A DNA stretch of 55,721 nucleotides from Sulfitobacter sp. 20_GPM-1509m (GTDB taxonomy: Bacteria > Pseudomonadota > Alphaproteobacteria > Rhodobacterales > Rhodobacteraceae). Below are positions 1 to 7,945 of the stretch, piece by piece (position 1 is the first letter of the stretch; each line of letters opens with the position of its first letter). Both the position numbers and the translations under genes were made by a program. The DNA is taken from assembly GCF_000620505.1 (NCBI RefSeq), contig NZ_JIBC01000016.1:1-55721 (forward strand), given 5' to 3'. The notes under the pieces are model-generated. The model saw only the letters and a program-made list of their open reading frames with translations. It was not told where the DNA came from and did no database searches.

Positions 1-95
1 TGCGCGCGGCGGTGTTCTTCCAGGCGGCAAAGGGACCGAACGGCAGGGTTACGGTGTCTTCCCCCCGCCGCAGCACAACCGTGCCCCGCGCCCCC
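1..95. repeat. Terminal direct repeat (left copy), circle overlap
   Basis: These 95 bases are identical to 55627-55721. A coding frame runs through the joined ends without interruption (the glycosyltransferase starting at 310), which is what an overlap between the ends of a circular contig produces. The true replicon length is therefore 55,626 bp. Confidence 0.95.
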
Positions 96-310
96 GGCAC
101 AAATGGCAACTCGGCCCGCAACAGGCCGTCGCGCCTGCGGGCCTGCCGCGTCGCCTTGCCCAGACTGACCTGCGCGGCCTCGGCGTCGCTGTCGATCTCG
201 ACAATCATGCGCCCCGCCTGCAGCCGCATCTGCACCGGCCCGTGCCGTTGGCGCAGACGGGTGTGCTTCGCGGCATAGCGGTGAAACAGCGGAATCAACC
301 GGCCCAGCAT
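1..310 (-). CDS. Two-domain glycosyltransferase, N-terminal part (continues at 55626)
   Basis: This is the first 103 codons of the 782-aa glycosyltransferase whose remainder lies at 53588-55626. The ATG at 308-310 opens with M-L-G-R-L-I-P-L-F-H-R-Y and is the first standard start after an in-frame TGA at 368-370. An AAGGGG stretch lies about 6 nt upstream. Read across the closed circle, the frame continues without a stop into the part ending at 53588. This N-terminal stretch is basic and has no recognised domain or signal peptide. If the sequence is treated as linear, the gene looks as if it starts at a GTG near 55702 and about 78 residues are lost. Confidence 0.88.
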   Translation of the reverse strand, partial: MLGRLIPLFHRYAAKHTRLRQRHGPVQMRLQAGRMIVEIDSDAEAAQVSLGKATRQARRRDGLLRAELPFVPGARGTVVLRRGEDTVTLPFGPFAAWKNTAAR

Positions 311-634
311 GACCGCCCCTTGCGCCAGATGTCTGGACCTGCGTTCAGAACGCCACCGGCGTCGGCCTCAGACATAACGGTCAGCACATCCCACAGATTC
401 AAGCCGCACCCCTGTGGCCACGCCCAAAGCATTGGAGGCCGCGTCGTTGTTGAAATACAGCCGTTTCAGGGCAGGACGGTTTGCGCACATTTGCTTGCTC
501 GACTTATGTTCGCTGTTTTTTGGCAGGATACAGCAAACCCCCGCAGATGAAAGCAGGATGCGCGACTTCCGATCCGCACGCGCAAAGATTGACCCATCGG
601 AATGATTCGTCGCATCGGGTGGCAAACGCCGCCG
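311..634. other. Intergenic stretch between tcuB and the glycosyltransferase
   Basis: About 320 bp lie between two minus-strand genes. No gene is recognised. An open frame at 368-625 (minus, 85 codons) happens to be in phase with the downstream glycosyltransferase but has no recognisable family or convincing ribosome binding site. The relatively AT-rich patch at about 485-530 is the likeliest place for the glycosyltransferase promoter, but no clear -35/-10 pair stands out. No terminator hairpin for the upstream tcu operon was seen. Confidence 0.5.
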
Positions 635-1693
635 TCATTGCCTTTGCGCGTCGGCAGCCAGCGCGGCAAGCCTGTAGAACCCGTGCGCCATCTTGGTAAA
701 AGGCGTCAGCAGGAACAGGGCCAGAACCGAACCCAGATGCAGCGCCAGCAAGACAGGCATCGCAGCCGTCTGGCCAAGACCATAAAGAACAAGCCCCGAC
801 AGACCGACAAAGCCCAACAGCCCGACAAAAGCGATCTCTCCACCAAAAGCCCCCTGCGCACCCAGCAAAGTGTCGGCGCGCAGTTTCAGCCGGACCATCT
901 CGACGCAGCCCACCACCAGCAGCAGCCCGCCGGAAACACCCAACAGCTTGGGCAGGGACCACAACGGATAGGGCGCAGGCATGTTCAGCACATAGTGCAT
1001 CACAGTCGCCACGCTGGTCGATGCAAAGCACAACAAAAAGCCGTACATAACCGCCTGATGCGCCATCCTGCGCCCTTGCGAGAACCGGTCCCCGTCCTCG
1101 AAATTGCACCCGTCCCCGTGGCCGCCCTTGAGGTTTCTCATGTTGGCCGCCTGACCGAAGGCCCGAACAAGATGCACCGCTTTCAGCCGCTGCGCCCCGA
1201 CCTGACGCCAGTAACGGCGCAGACTGATTGCGATGCTGAACAGCGGGAACAGAAAGGCGGGCAAAAAGATTGCCACCATGGCGTTGTGCGAAAGCACCGC
1301 ATAAAACCCTTCGCCGCCCTGGGTTGCCAGCGCCCGCGCCGCCCAGAACAAAAACGCAAAGCCGATGACCGCAGCCAGGGCGATCATGACACCGCTCTTT
1401 TGAAAGGCTTTCCCCGCCGCGCGTGGAAACGCCAGGTCTTCCCAGCTGTCCTGCCGGACATTGGCCAGCGCCTGCGGCAGGTTCAGGTCGAACTCATGCG
1501 GGGCGGTGTATTGGCAGGCGTAATAACAGCCCCGGCAGTTGTGGCAGAGGTTCGCCAGTTGCGTCAGGTCGCCATCGGAAAAGGCACGTTCCGCATGAAG
1601 CGCCGGAAAGACCGAACAATAGCCCTCGCAATAGCGGCAGGCGTTGCAGATTTCCGCCTGACGTCTGGCCTCCTGAAGAAGATCAGTTTGCAT
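635..1693 (-). CDS. tcuB: TcuB-like tricarballylate utilisation protein (Fe-S, membrane)
   Basis: This is the electron-transfer partner of the adjacent TcuA. In the Salmonella tcu system TcuB reoxidises the TcuA flavin and passes electrons towards the respiratory chain. The 352-aa protein carries two cysteine clusters typical of 4Fe-4S ferredoxins (C16, C19, C22, C26 and C50, C53, C56, C60). About six hydrophobic segments follow, separated by a soluble loop rich in G, N and D, as in the CitB/CobZ C-terminal family. The ATG at 1693 was chosen because it overlaps the tcuA stop by 11 nt, typical of translational coupling; a longer frame reaches 1726 but would run further into tcuA. It is the last gene of tcuR-tcuA-tcuB. 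Confidence 0.88.
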   Translation of the reverse strand: MQTDLLQEARRQAEICNACRYCEGYCSVFPALHAERAFSDGDLTQLANLCHNCRGCYYACQYTAPHEFDLNLPQALANVRQDSWEDLAFPRAAGKAFQKSGVMIALAAVIGFAFLFWAARALATQGGEGFYAVLSHNAMVAIFLPAFLFPLFSIAISLRRYWRQVGAQRLKAVHLVRAFGQAANMRNLKGGHGDGCNFEDGDRFSQGRRMAHQAVMYGFLLCFASTSVATVMHYVLNMPAPYPLWSLPKLLGVSGGLLLVVGCVEMVRLKLRADTLLGAQGAFGGEIAFVGLLGFVGLSGLVLYGLGQTAAMPVLLALHLGSVLALFLLTPFTKMAHGFYRLAALAADAQRQ

Positions 1694-3077
1694 GGGCTGC
1701 GGCCTCCTTGCCTGCGATACGTCCAAAGACGGTGCCGATGGTCATGCCGAAACCGGCAAGATACCCCTGCCCGAGGATCGAACCCGCCATCGTCTCTCCG
1801 GCAGCCCACAGGTTCCTGACAGGGCGGTCGCCGATGGCGCATTGCGCGTTTTCGTCGACCTTCAGCCCGAGATAGGTAAAGGTGACGCCCGTCCTCAGCG
1901 AATAGCCGTAAAAGGGCGGCTCGGTGATTGGCCGCGCCCAGTTTGTCTTGGGCGGGGTCAGACCCGTGGTCGCCACGCCGTCCAGTTCGGTGGGGTGAAA
2001 ACCCGACGTATCTCCGCAGGCGGCGTTGAACGTGGCAACGGTCTCAGCCAGCGCCTCGGCGGGCAGGTCCAGCTTACCGGCCAGTTCCTCCAGCGTGTCG
2101 GCCTTGATCGGTGGAAAGACCGAGGGCATGAACAGGTTCAGCGATTTCGCGTCAATGATGACATAGCCCACCTGATCGGGTTGCGCGGCCACCAGCCGCC
2201 CCCAGATCGCATAGCGCTTGGGCCACACGTCCTCGCCCTCGTCATAAAACCGCTCCGCGTCCTTGTTGACCACGATCGAGAAAGGCACGCAGTCCAGCCG
2301 CGTGACGATACCGCCGTCGAATTTCGGCGCACGTCCGTCGATGGCAACCGCGTGACATTGCGTCGGATCGCCCACCTGCGCGATGTCCTGCGCCAGCAGG
2401 TCCGCCAGCACGACGCCGCGGTTATAGGGGGTGCCACGGATCAGGAAATTCCTGGCCGCCGGTCCCCAGGCGCGGGCCAGCCAATCGGTGTCCGCCTGAA
2501 ATCCCCCCGCGGCGACCACGACAGATTTGGCTGTGACACGATGAATCTGGCCATCGCGGATATAGTCCACATAGGTGATGCGATCCTCGTCCAGTTCCAG
2601 GTGCGTCACCTGCGCCTCGTAGACCACTTCGACGCCCAGACGTTCGGCCGTGCGGTAATAGGCATTCACAAGGCCCTTGCCGCCACCAAGGAAAAACGCG
2701 TTGGTGCGCGCCAGCGAGAGTGTGCCGGACAGCGACGGCTGAAACCGGACCCCGTGTTCCTCCATCCAGGGAAGGCACGCCTCCGAGGTCCGTATCGCAA
2801 GGCGCGCCAGGCCTTCATGCGTCTTGCCCCCCGTCACCTTGAGCAGATCGGCGAGGTATTCTTCTTCGGTATAGCTGTCCACCAACGGGCCCAGCGGACC
2901 CTGATGCATACAGCGAAAATTGCGGGTGTGGCGGGAATTTCCCCCCCGATAGGGTTTGGGCGCGGCTTCGAGGATCAGAACCCGCGCGCCCGCCTCCGCG
3001 GCGGTGATGGCAGCACAAAGCGCTGCGTTGCCACCACCGATGACGACGACGTCGGGGTTGGTCCCGGCAGAGGTCAC
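1683..3077 (-). CDS. tcuA: FAD-dependent tricarballylate dehydrogenase TcuA
   Basis: TcuA oxidises tricarballylate to cis-aconitate, which enters the TCA cycle. The 464-aa protein has an N-terminal Rossmann FAD-binding motif (VVVIGGGNAALCAA, residues about 10-23), the RGGNSRHTRNFR stretch characteristic of fumarate reductase/succinate dehydrogenase-type flavoproteins, and a C-terminal FAD-contact segment (LWAAGETMAGSILGQGYLAG). Length and layout match TcuA/CobZ proteins. Its start overlaps the regulator stop by 4 nt (ATGA at 3074-3077) and its stop overlaps tcuB, so all three are probably co-transcribed and coupled. A related flavoprotein substrate, such as another tricarboxylate, cannot be excluded, but the TcuB partner and TTT transporter support the assignment. 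Confidence 0.87.
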   Translation of the reverse strand: MTSAGTNPDVVVIGGGNAALCAAITAAEAGARVLILEAAPKPYRGGNSRHTRNFRCMHQGPLGPLVDSYTEEEYLADLLKVTGGKTHEGLARLAIRTSEACLPWMEEHGVRFQPSLSGTLSLARTNAFFLGGGKGLVNAYYRTAERLGVEVVYEAQVTHLELDEDRITYVDYIRDGQIHRVTAKSVVVAAGGFQADTDWLARAWGPAARNFLIRGTPYNRGVVLADLLAQDIAQVGDPTQCHAVAIDGRAPKFDGGIVTRLDCVPFSIVVNKDAERFYDEGEDVWPKRYAIWGRLVAAQPDQVGYVIIDAKSLNLFMPSVFPPIKADTLEELAGKLDLPAEALAETVATFNAACGDTSGFHPTELDGVATTGLTPPKTNWARPITEPPFYGYSLRTGVTFTYLGLKVDENAQCAIGDRPVRNLWAAGETMAGSILGQGYLAGFGMTIGTVFGRIAGKEAAAHAN

Positions 3078-3757
3078 AACAGATCTCCGTCAAAGCCGGG
3101 CGCGCGGTCGGGCAGCGCGCGCAAGGCCCGCACACGCACCCGTTGCGCGGCCTCGATATGGGCGCGCATCGCCGCCTCGGCCAGCGATCCGTCGCGCACC
3201 TTGATCGCGTCCAGCACGCCGAAATGTTCCTCCACCGCCTTCTCGGCGCGGTCCGGTTCGGTCAATGTCGTCGGACCGAGGATCATCAGCGCCTTTTGCA
3301 GCGTGTGGATCGACTTTGCGAGAAAACGGTTCTTGGCGGCGTCCAGCAGGGCGGCATGAAACAGTCGGTTCAGCACAAAGGCCTCCGGGCCGTTGCCCGC
3401 CACCGCCATCTGCCTGTTCATGTCGATAAGCTCTTCGATCTCGATATCCGACGCCGCCCGCGCCGCTAGTCGCGCGGCGGTGCCTTCCAGAACGGCCCGC
3501 ATTTCGTACAGCTCCATCACCTCTGCATAATCCAGCGTCCGTATCGTGGCGCCCTGACGCGGGACGTGGGTGACGATCCCGTCCGCTTCAAGCTGTCGGA
3601 TCGCTTCGCGCACCGGGGTGCGGGACACGCCCAACCGCTCTGCCAGCTCCGTTTCACGCAGCCGGTCGCCGGGGTTCAGGCGCCCCTCGCGCAGTTCGGC
3701 CAACAGGCGGACATAGGCGGCATTGCCCTGTGATGTGCTGTCTTCATCCGTGGTCAT
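3074..3757 (-). CDS. GntR-family (FadR/FCD) transcriptional regulator of the tcu operon
   Basis: A 227-aa one-component regulator. Residues about 12-75 form the GntR winged helix-turn-helix (PGDRLRETELAERLGVSRTPVREAIRQLEADGIV). The remainder is an all-helical FCD ligand-binding domain (EMRAVLEGTAARLAA; FHAALLDAAKNRFL). The ATG at 3757 is chosen over the longer frame to 3898 because it is followed directly by the conserved N-terminus and leaves room for the promoter/operator at 3776-3805. It is the first gene of its own operon and sits back to back with the AbrB-family gene, so it probably represses itself, tcuAB and possibly the divergent gene, with a tricarboxylate as inducer. Confidence 0.88.
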   Translation of the reverse strand: MTTDEDSTSQGNAAYVRLLAELREGRLNPGDRLRETELAERLGVSRTPVREAIRQLEADGIVTHVPRQGATIRTLDYAEVMELYEMRAVLEGTAARLAARAASDIEIEELIDMNRQMAVAGNGPEAFVLNRLFHAALLDAAKNRFLAKSIHTLQKALMILGPTTLTEPDRAEKAVEEHFGVLDAIKVRDGSLAEAAMRAHIEAAQRVRVRALRALPDRAPGFDGDLL

Positions 3758-3775
3758 AAAAGCTTCCCGGCTACC

Positions 3776-3805
3776 TTGTATACATTTGGATACAAGAGTA
3801 TTCAA
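3776..3805 (-). promoter_or_regulatory. Promoter with overlapping GntR operator for tcuRAB
   Basis: On the minus strand, TTGAAT (3805-3800), a 17-bp spacer and TATACA (3782-3777) form a good sigma-70 promoter. It lies 19 bp upstream of the regulator ATG at 3757. A perfect inverted repeat, TTGTAT-N8-ATACAA (3776-3795), covers the -10 box and much of the spacer, as expected for a GntR-type operator that blocks RNA polymerase. The divergent gene begins about 40 bp away, so the same site could control both directions. Confidence 0.7.
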
Positions 3806-3834
3806 GGTGAGGTCAAGAGAGTCGGGAGTCGGTT

Positions 3835-4890
3835 TTGCGCAAACATTTTTTGAATCAATCCCTGCACCAGCGCGGCCTGACCATCGCATTGGCGGCATTG
3901 GGGTCGGCGCTGTTCTGGCTGCTGGACCTGCCCTTGCCGTTCCTGTTCGGACCGATGGCCTTTTGTCTCGCGGGGGCCTTGGCGCATTTTCCGCTCAGAG
4001 GGTTCGGGCAGGTCTCCGTGGCGGCCCGCACCATCCTCGGCGTCGCCGTGGGTGCCTCGATCACGCCGCAGGTCATTGCCGAACTGCCCCGGATGGCGGC
4101 ATCCGTTGCCCTGATCCCCCTCTTCATCGCGCTGATCGCACTGGTCGGCGTGCCGTTCTTCCGCAAGCTCTGGGGATTCGATGCCCCCACTGCCTATTAC
4201 GCCGCCATGCCCGGCGGCCTGCAGGACATGGTGATCTTTGGCACCGAAGCAGGGGCAAATCCGCGCACGCTGTCGCTGGTCCATGGCACGCGGGTGCTGA
4301 TCATCGTGACCGTCGCCCCCTTTATCCTCAGCCATTTCTACGGCGTCGGCCTGACCAACCCGATCGGCGCGCCGCTCAGCGACCTGCCCCTGCATGAGCT
4401 GCTGATCATGGTGGCCGCGGCCTGGATCGGCTGGAAAGGCGGCGCGCGCATCGGCCTCTTCGGGGCGTCGATCCTGGGCCCGATGATCCTCACCGCGATC
4501 CTGTCCCTGACCGACGTGATCCACGCACGCCCTCCGGCCGAGGCGATCCTTGTTGCCCAGTTTTTCATCGGCAGCGCCATCGGCGTCCAGTTTCTGGGCG
4601 TGACCTGGGGCGAACTGACCCGTGTGGTGGCCGCTGGCATCACCTATGTGCTGGTGCTGGCGGTGCTGTCGGCGGTCTTTGCCGGCATCGTCACGGCCCT
4701 GGGCGTGGGAAACCCGGTCGCGGCCTTCCTTGCCTTTGCCCCCGGCGGACAGGCAGAAATGACGGTTCTGGCCATCGTGACCGGCGCGGACCTCGGCTTT
4801 GTCATCACGCACCACCTGACGCGGATCGTCATCGTCATCGTTGGCGCGCCCGTGCTGGCCGCAGTTATCGCCCGTAGACGGAAGGGTTGA
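3835..4890 (+). CDS. AbrB-family integral membrane protein (PF05145 type)
   Basis: A 351-aa polytopic membrane protein of the family annotated AbrB or ammonia monooxygenase-like. It has a duplicated layout of hydrophobic helices with two GG-containing re-entrant loops (AMPGGLQDMVIFG and FAPGGQAEMTVLA), the family hallmark. Its function is not established. Such genes often sit beside tripartite tricarboxylate transporter or tcu genes, as here, which suggests a role in transport or export linked to tricarboxylates. The start is TTG at 3835, with GGGAG about 6 nt upstream; no ATG lies near the conserved N-terminus. It is divergent from the GntR regulator, and its 3' end overlaps the convergent dehydrogenase gene by 26 bp. 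Confidence 0.8.
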   Translation: MRKHFLNQSLHQRGLTIALAALGSALFWLLDLPLPFLFGPMAFCLAGALAHFPLRGFGQVSVAARTILGVAVGASITPQVIAELPRMAASVALIPLFIALIALVGVPFFRKLWGFDAPTAYYAAMPGGLQDMVIFGTEAGANPRTLSLVHGTRVLIIVTVAPFILSHFYGVGLTNPIGAPLSDLPLHELLIMVAAAWIGWKGGARIGLFGASILGPMILTAILSLTDVIHARPPAEAILVAQFFIGSAIGVQFLGVTWGELTRVVAAGITYVLVLAVLSAVFAGIVTALGVGNPVAAFLAFAPGGQAEMTVLAIVTGADLGFVITHHLTRIVIVIVGAPVLAAVIARRRKG

Positions 4891-5839
4891 CCATGTGGAC
4901 CGGCGCGCCCGCGGCATAGGCGTTCACCTGCTCGAAAATATCGGCGAACTGCTTGTCGAATTCGTCTTCGGTCACGAAACCGATATGCGGCGTCGCAATC
5001 AGGTTTGGATGCGACAGCAGCGGATCCGCCGGATCCAGTAGCGGCTCGGTGTCAAAGACGTCAATCGCCGCCATGCCGGGGTGGCCTTTGTTCAGGCCGT
5101 CCAGCAATGCCCCCGGCGCGATCAATCCCGCGCGCGATGTGTTCACAAGCACCGAACGGGCCGACATCTGCACCAGATCCCCGGCGCTGACAATGCCCCG
5201 CGTCGCAGGTGTCAGGCGCAGGTGCAGCGACACGACATCGCTCTGTGCGAAAAAGGCGGCCCGGCTGTCTGCCACCTGCCAGCCATCGGCAGCGGCCTTC
5301 GCCCGCCCTGCCTCCGACGCCCACCACTGCACCTCCATCCCGAAGGCGCGGGCATAGTCCGCCACAACCCGACCGATACGCCCGTAGCCGTAGAGCCCAA
5401 GCGTGCGACCCCGCAACGTACGCCCCACGCCCATCTGCCAGTTTCCCGCCTTGGCGCTGGCCATCTGCTGCGGCAGTTGGCGCATGGCCGCAAGGATAAG
5501 GGCAAAGGTCAGCTCGGCCGCGGCAAAATTCGCCCCGTCCGCGCCTGTGTTCGAACACAAAAGAACGCCCCGATCGGTGCACGCCTCCACGTCGACATGC
5601 GGCCAGACCCCACGCTGCGAAATCAATTGCAGCTTTGGCAGCCGTTCCAGCAATCCCCGCGAAACCGTCGTCCGCTCGCGAAACAGCACGACACACTCCG
5701 CCTCGGACAGGCGCGCGGCCAGGGCTTCCTCGTCCGGTTCGTGATCCGTCCAGACCGTGACGTCATGCCCCTCCAAAAGCCGGAAACAGGGCAGACCCCG
5801 CAGCGTGTCGAACCAGTCATCAAGAATGTGAACCTTCAT
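4865..5839 (-). CDS. D-2-hydroxyacid dehydrogenase family protein
   Basis: A 324-aa NAD(P)-dependent D-isomer-specific 2-hydroxyacid dehydrogenase. Visible features are the N-terminal half of the catalytic domain, the Rossmann motif GLYGYGRIGRVVADYARAFG (about residues 145-164), the VNTSRAGLI segment with the substrate-binding arginine, and the C-terminal FDTEPLLDPADPLL...TPHIGF stretch with the catalytic Glu/His pair. The ATG at 5839 (MKVHILDDW) gives the usual start; the open frame to 5899 adds a basic, unconserved extension. It follows the 53-aa ORF by 13 bp and probably belongs to the prpF-usp operon. The substrate is unknown; the context suggests a 2-oxo acid from tricarboxylate breakdown. 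Confidence 0.82.
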   Translation of the reverse strand: MKVHILDDWFDTLRGLPCFRLLEGHDVTVWTDHEPDEEALAARLSEAECVVLFRERTTVSRGLLERLPKLQLISQRGVWPHVDVEACTDRGVLLCSNTGADGANFAAAELTFALILAAMRQLPQQMASAKAGNWQMGVGRTLRGRTLGLYGYGRIGRVVADYARAFGMEVQWWASEAGRAKAAADGWQVADSRAAFFAQSDVVSLHLRLTPATRGIVSAGDLVQMSARSVLVNTSRAGLIAPGALLDGLNKGHPGMAAIDVFDTEPLLDPADPLLSHPNLIATPHIGFVTEDEFDKQFADIFEQVNAYAAGAPVHMVNPSVYGR

Positions 5840-5852
5840 GCGCCGCGTCCCG

Positions 5853-6014
5853 CTAACCCTGAGCCGATAGCGCCTTGATCGCCCGGCTGACCCGCTCATG
5901 CAATATCTTCAGGTCGCCATTGTCTATCGTATCCCGGTCAATACGCTGTGACAGATCCTTGCGGATGTCTTCCAGTTCACGCCGCAGGTGGCCTATTTTT
6001 TCGTAATCGCTCAT
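5853..6014 (-). CDS. Small 53-aa hypothetical protein
   Basis: A short frame beginning MSDYEKIGHLRRELEDIRKD and ending ...RVSRAIKALSAQG. It has an AGGA box 7 nt before the ATG. It fits tightly between the universal stress gene (9 bp away) and the dehydrogenase (13 bp away), with no spare non-coding DNA, which argues that it is real. The sequence is charged and strongly helical with heptad-like leucines, so a small coiled-coil is likely. No family is recognised. It may be a cofactor, chaperone or regulator of a neighbour. Confidence 0.65.
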   Translation of the reverse strand: MSDYEKIGHLRRELEDIRKDLSQRIDRDTIDNGDLKILHERVSRAIKALSAQG

Positions 6015-6023
6015 CCGGTATTC

Positions 6024-6839
6024 CTAGTGAGACAACAAAACGGGGATGTCGATCTGTGACAGGACATCCGAAGTGACACCGCCAAGCAGGTCTTCGCGGA
6101 ACTTGGAATGTTCAAACGCACCAAGCACCAGAAGCGAAGGCCGGTTCCTCTTGCACCAATTGACAAGGGTTGCCGCAACAGGTTGCGTCTTGGGCCACTC
6201 GTGATGGGTGGCCTCGACCCCGTGGCGGTCAAGATGCGTCAGCAGATCGTCAATCGGCCAGCCCGAGCGTGGGCCGACGGTCAGCACATCAACCCGCCCG
6301 GCCTCTTCAAACAGACGCAGGCTGTCCGACAATGCACGTGCCGCCGAACGGCCACCGTCCCAGGCCAGCGCAGCGTGGTTCAACCCGCCGCCGCCGTCAT
6401 AGCCCGCGGGCACCACCGTCACCGGACGCCCCGACAACAGCGCAATCCGGTCCGGGTGCAGGGTGACATGCGCGTCATCCGTATCCGCATGGCTGCCGAC
6501 AATCAGCATGTCATAGTGACGCGCGGCCTCGGACAGCACAGAGTCCACGCGCCCCGTCACCTCTTTGAGCTGCAAGGCGTTGGTCAGCCCAAGCGCGGTC
6601 CGCTCTGCCTCGAATTTCGCCTCGATCTCGCGCAGGATATCCGTGTTCGCGGCCTCAAGCAGCGCCAGCGCCTCTTTTGGGATCCAGCGTGAACGCTTGT
6701 CGATCACCTCGTGCGAGCTATGGGCCAGCATCGCCGTGACATGCGCGCCCAGCCGCTCCGCCAGCGACGCCGCATATCGAAGCGCCGCGACAGATCCGTC
6801 AGAGCCATTGAAGGCGACCAGAAGATTCATCATGGGCAT
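6024..6839 (-). CDS. Tandem universal stress protein (two UspA domains)
   Basis: A 271-aa soluble protein with two tandem UspA-like alpha/beta domains (about residues 1-145 and 150-271). Each starts with a hydrophobic beta strand; the first (NLLVAFNGSDGSVAALRYAASLAERLG) is typical of Usp proteins. The usual ATP-binding G-2x-G-9x-G(S/T) signature is only partly met in the second domain (LVLGAFEHSKFREDLLGGVTSDVL). It begins just after the prpF stop, in the same orientation, so it is probably co-transcribed. Its role in a tricarboxylate operon is unknown; Usp genes are often found in TTT and TRAP transporter operons. An alternative ATG lies 9 nt downstream. Confidence 0.82.
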   Translation of the reverse strand: MPMMNLLVAFNGSDGSVAALRYAASLAERLGAHVTAMLAHSSHEVIDKRSRWIPKEALALLEAANTDILREIEAKFEAERTALGLTNALQLKEVTGRVDSVLSEAARHYDMLIVGSHADTDDAHVTLHPDRIALLSGRPVTVVPAGYDGGGGLNHAALAWDGGRSAARALSDSLRLFEEAGRVDVLTVGPRSGWPIDDLLTHLDRHGVEATHHEWPKTQPVAATLVNWCKRNRPSLLVLGAFEHSKFREDLLGGVTSDVLSQIDIPVLLSH

Positions 6840-6840
6840 G

Positions 6841-7929
6841 TCAGTGACCTTTCATGACTGAGGCGGGAACATAGATCTGTCCGTCCGCCAGCTTGCGCGC
6901 CGTACGCAGCAGCCCGGCGGAATTGAGGGTGAACCGGTCGGTCAGATCGAAATCCACCAACACTTCGATGGTGCCCGACGCATGCTCCAGAACGACATTG
7001 GCCGGGCCTTGCGCGGGCCGCTCCAACAGGCCATCCGCCACGGTGCCGGGGGTCAGCGCGCAGGACGCAAGGCATTGCGACCCCGTCACCGCCATCGAGG
7101 GATGGGTCGTCCACGGCATGAAATAGCGGGTGCAAATCGTTCCGCCGTCTTTCGCAGGTGCCAGCAGGCCGAACTTTGGCGTCACGGATTGCGAAACATC
7201 GCCCATGCCCATCGCCGCCCCCGCCTTCAGCCGCACCGCTTCCATCCGCGCAAAGAAATCGCGGTTTGCGTCCAGCTCTGCGACGGTCTCATATCCGGTC
7301 AGGCCAAAATCCCCGGCACGGGCAATGACCATCGGCATCGCGACGTCCATACAGGTGACCTCGATCCCGTCGAACCTATCGCGCAGATGTCCCGTCGGAA
7401 GGAACGCACCTGTCGATGATCCGACCACGCCCATAAAGCTAAGCGAAATGGGCGCCGCCGCACCGGGAACGCCTGCAATCTCGGTGTCACCGTCATAGCG
7501 CAGGACGCCCCCCGGCGTCTGGACGCGTGCCACCACCCTTGCCCCGGTGTTGACGGCACGGATTTTCACCTCGGTCTCATCCCCCGTCGGGGTAATCAGA
7601 CCCATTTCAATCGCGGCCGGGCCGACACCCGCCAGGATGTTGCCGCAGGTCGGCTTGAAGTCCACCAACCGGTCCGCGACCGAGACTTGGGCAAAGAAAT
7701 AATCCACATCCGCCCAGTCATCCTCTGAGGGTGAGAGCATGGCGACCTTGGTGGTCACCGCCACGCCCCCGCCGATGCCGTCGATGTTGATCGCATGGCC
7801 TGCACCGATGGCGGCCATCAGCACTTCGGCCAATGTCTCGCGGTCCCCGGGCAGGTCGGCCCGGTTGAAATAGGGACCGCGCGAAGTGCCGCCACGCATG
7901 AAGATGAAGGGAATACCTGTCTGTGTCAT
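6841..7929 (-). CDS. PrpF-family isomerase (4-oxalomesaconate tautomerase/aconitate isomerase-like)
   Basis: A 362-aa member of the PrpF family, which catalyses cofactor-free proton shifts in substrates such as 2-methylaconitate and 4-oxalomesaconate. It begins with the family motif FIFMRGGTSRGPYF. It carries the characteristic DGIGGG segment, a likely catalytic cysteine in FKPTCGNILAGVGPAAIE, and the C-terminal MPWTTHPSMAVTGSQCLA region. The length is typical of PrpF/GalD. No prpBCD or gallate genes are nearby. Next to a tricarballylate dehydrogenase and a tricarboxylate transporter, the most economical inference is cis/trans or positional isomerisation of aconitate-type acids. Substrate assignment is uncertain; family assignment is firm. 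Confidence 0.82.
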   Translation of the reverse strand: MTQTGIPFIFMRGGTSRGPYFNRADLPGDRETLAEVLMAAIGAGHAINIDGIGGGVAVTTKVAMLSPSEDDWADVDYFFAQVSVADRLVDFKPTCGNILAGVGPAAIEMGLITPTGDETEVKIRAVNTGARVVARVQTPGGVLRYDGDTEIAGVPGAAAPISLSFMGVVGSSTGAFLPTGHLRDRFDGIEVTCMDVAMPMVIARAGDFGLTGYETVAELDANRDFFARMEAVRLKAGAAMGMGDVSQSVTPKFGLLAPAKDGGTICTRYFMPWTTHPSMAVTGSQCLASCALTPGTVADGLLERPAQGPANVVLEHASGTIEVLVDFDLTDRFTLNSAGLLRTARKLADGQIYVPASVMKGH

Positions 7930-7945
7930 AGCTTGTCCCTCGCGA

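Noticed and set aside
368-625. 85-codon minus-strand frame upstream of the 782-aa glycosyltransferase
   Set aside because: It ends in the TGA that closes the reading frame before the glycosyltransferase start, but has no clear ribosome binding site or recognisable domain. A decayed N-terminal part of that gene is possible but cannot be shown.
602-1819. 405-codon plus-strand frame over tcuB
   Set aside because: Antisense to a well-supported gene; rich in Gln, Arg and His as is typical of shadow frames.
3723-4397. Alternative plus-strand frame overlapping the tcu promoter and the AbrB-family gene
   Set aside because: It runs through the promoter/operator and overlaps a well-supported membrane protein gene in another frame.
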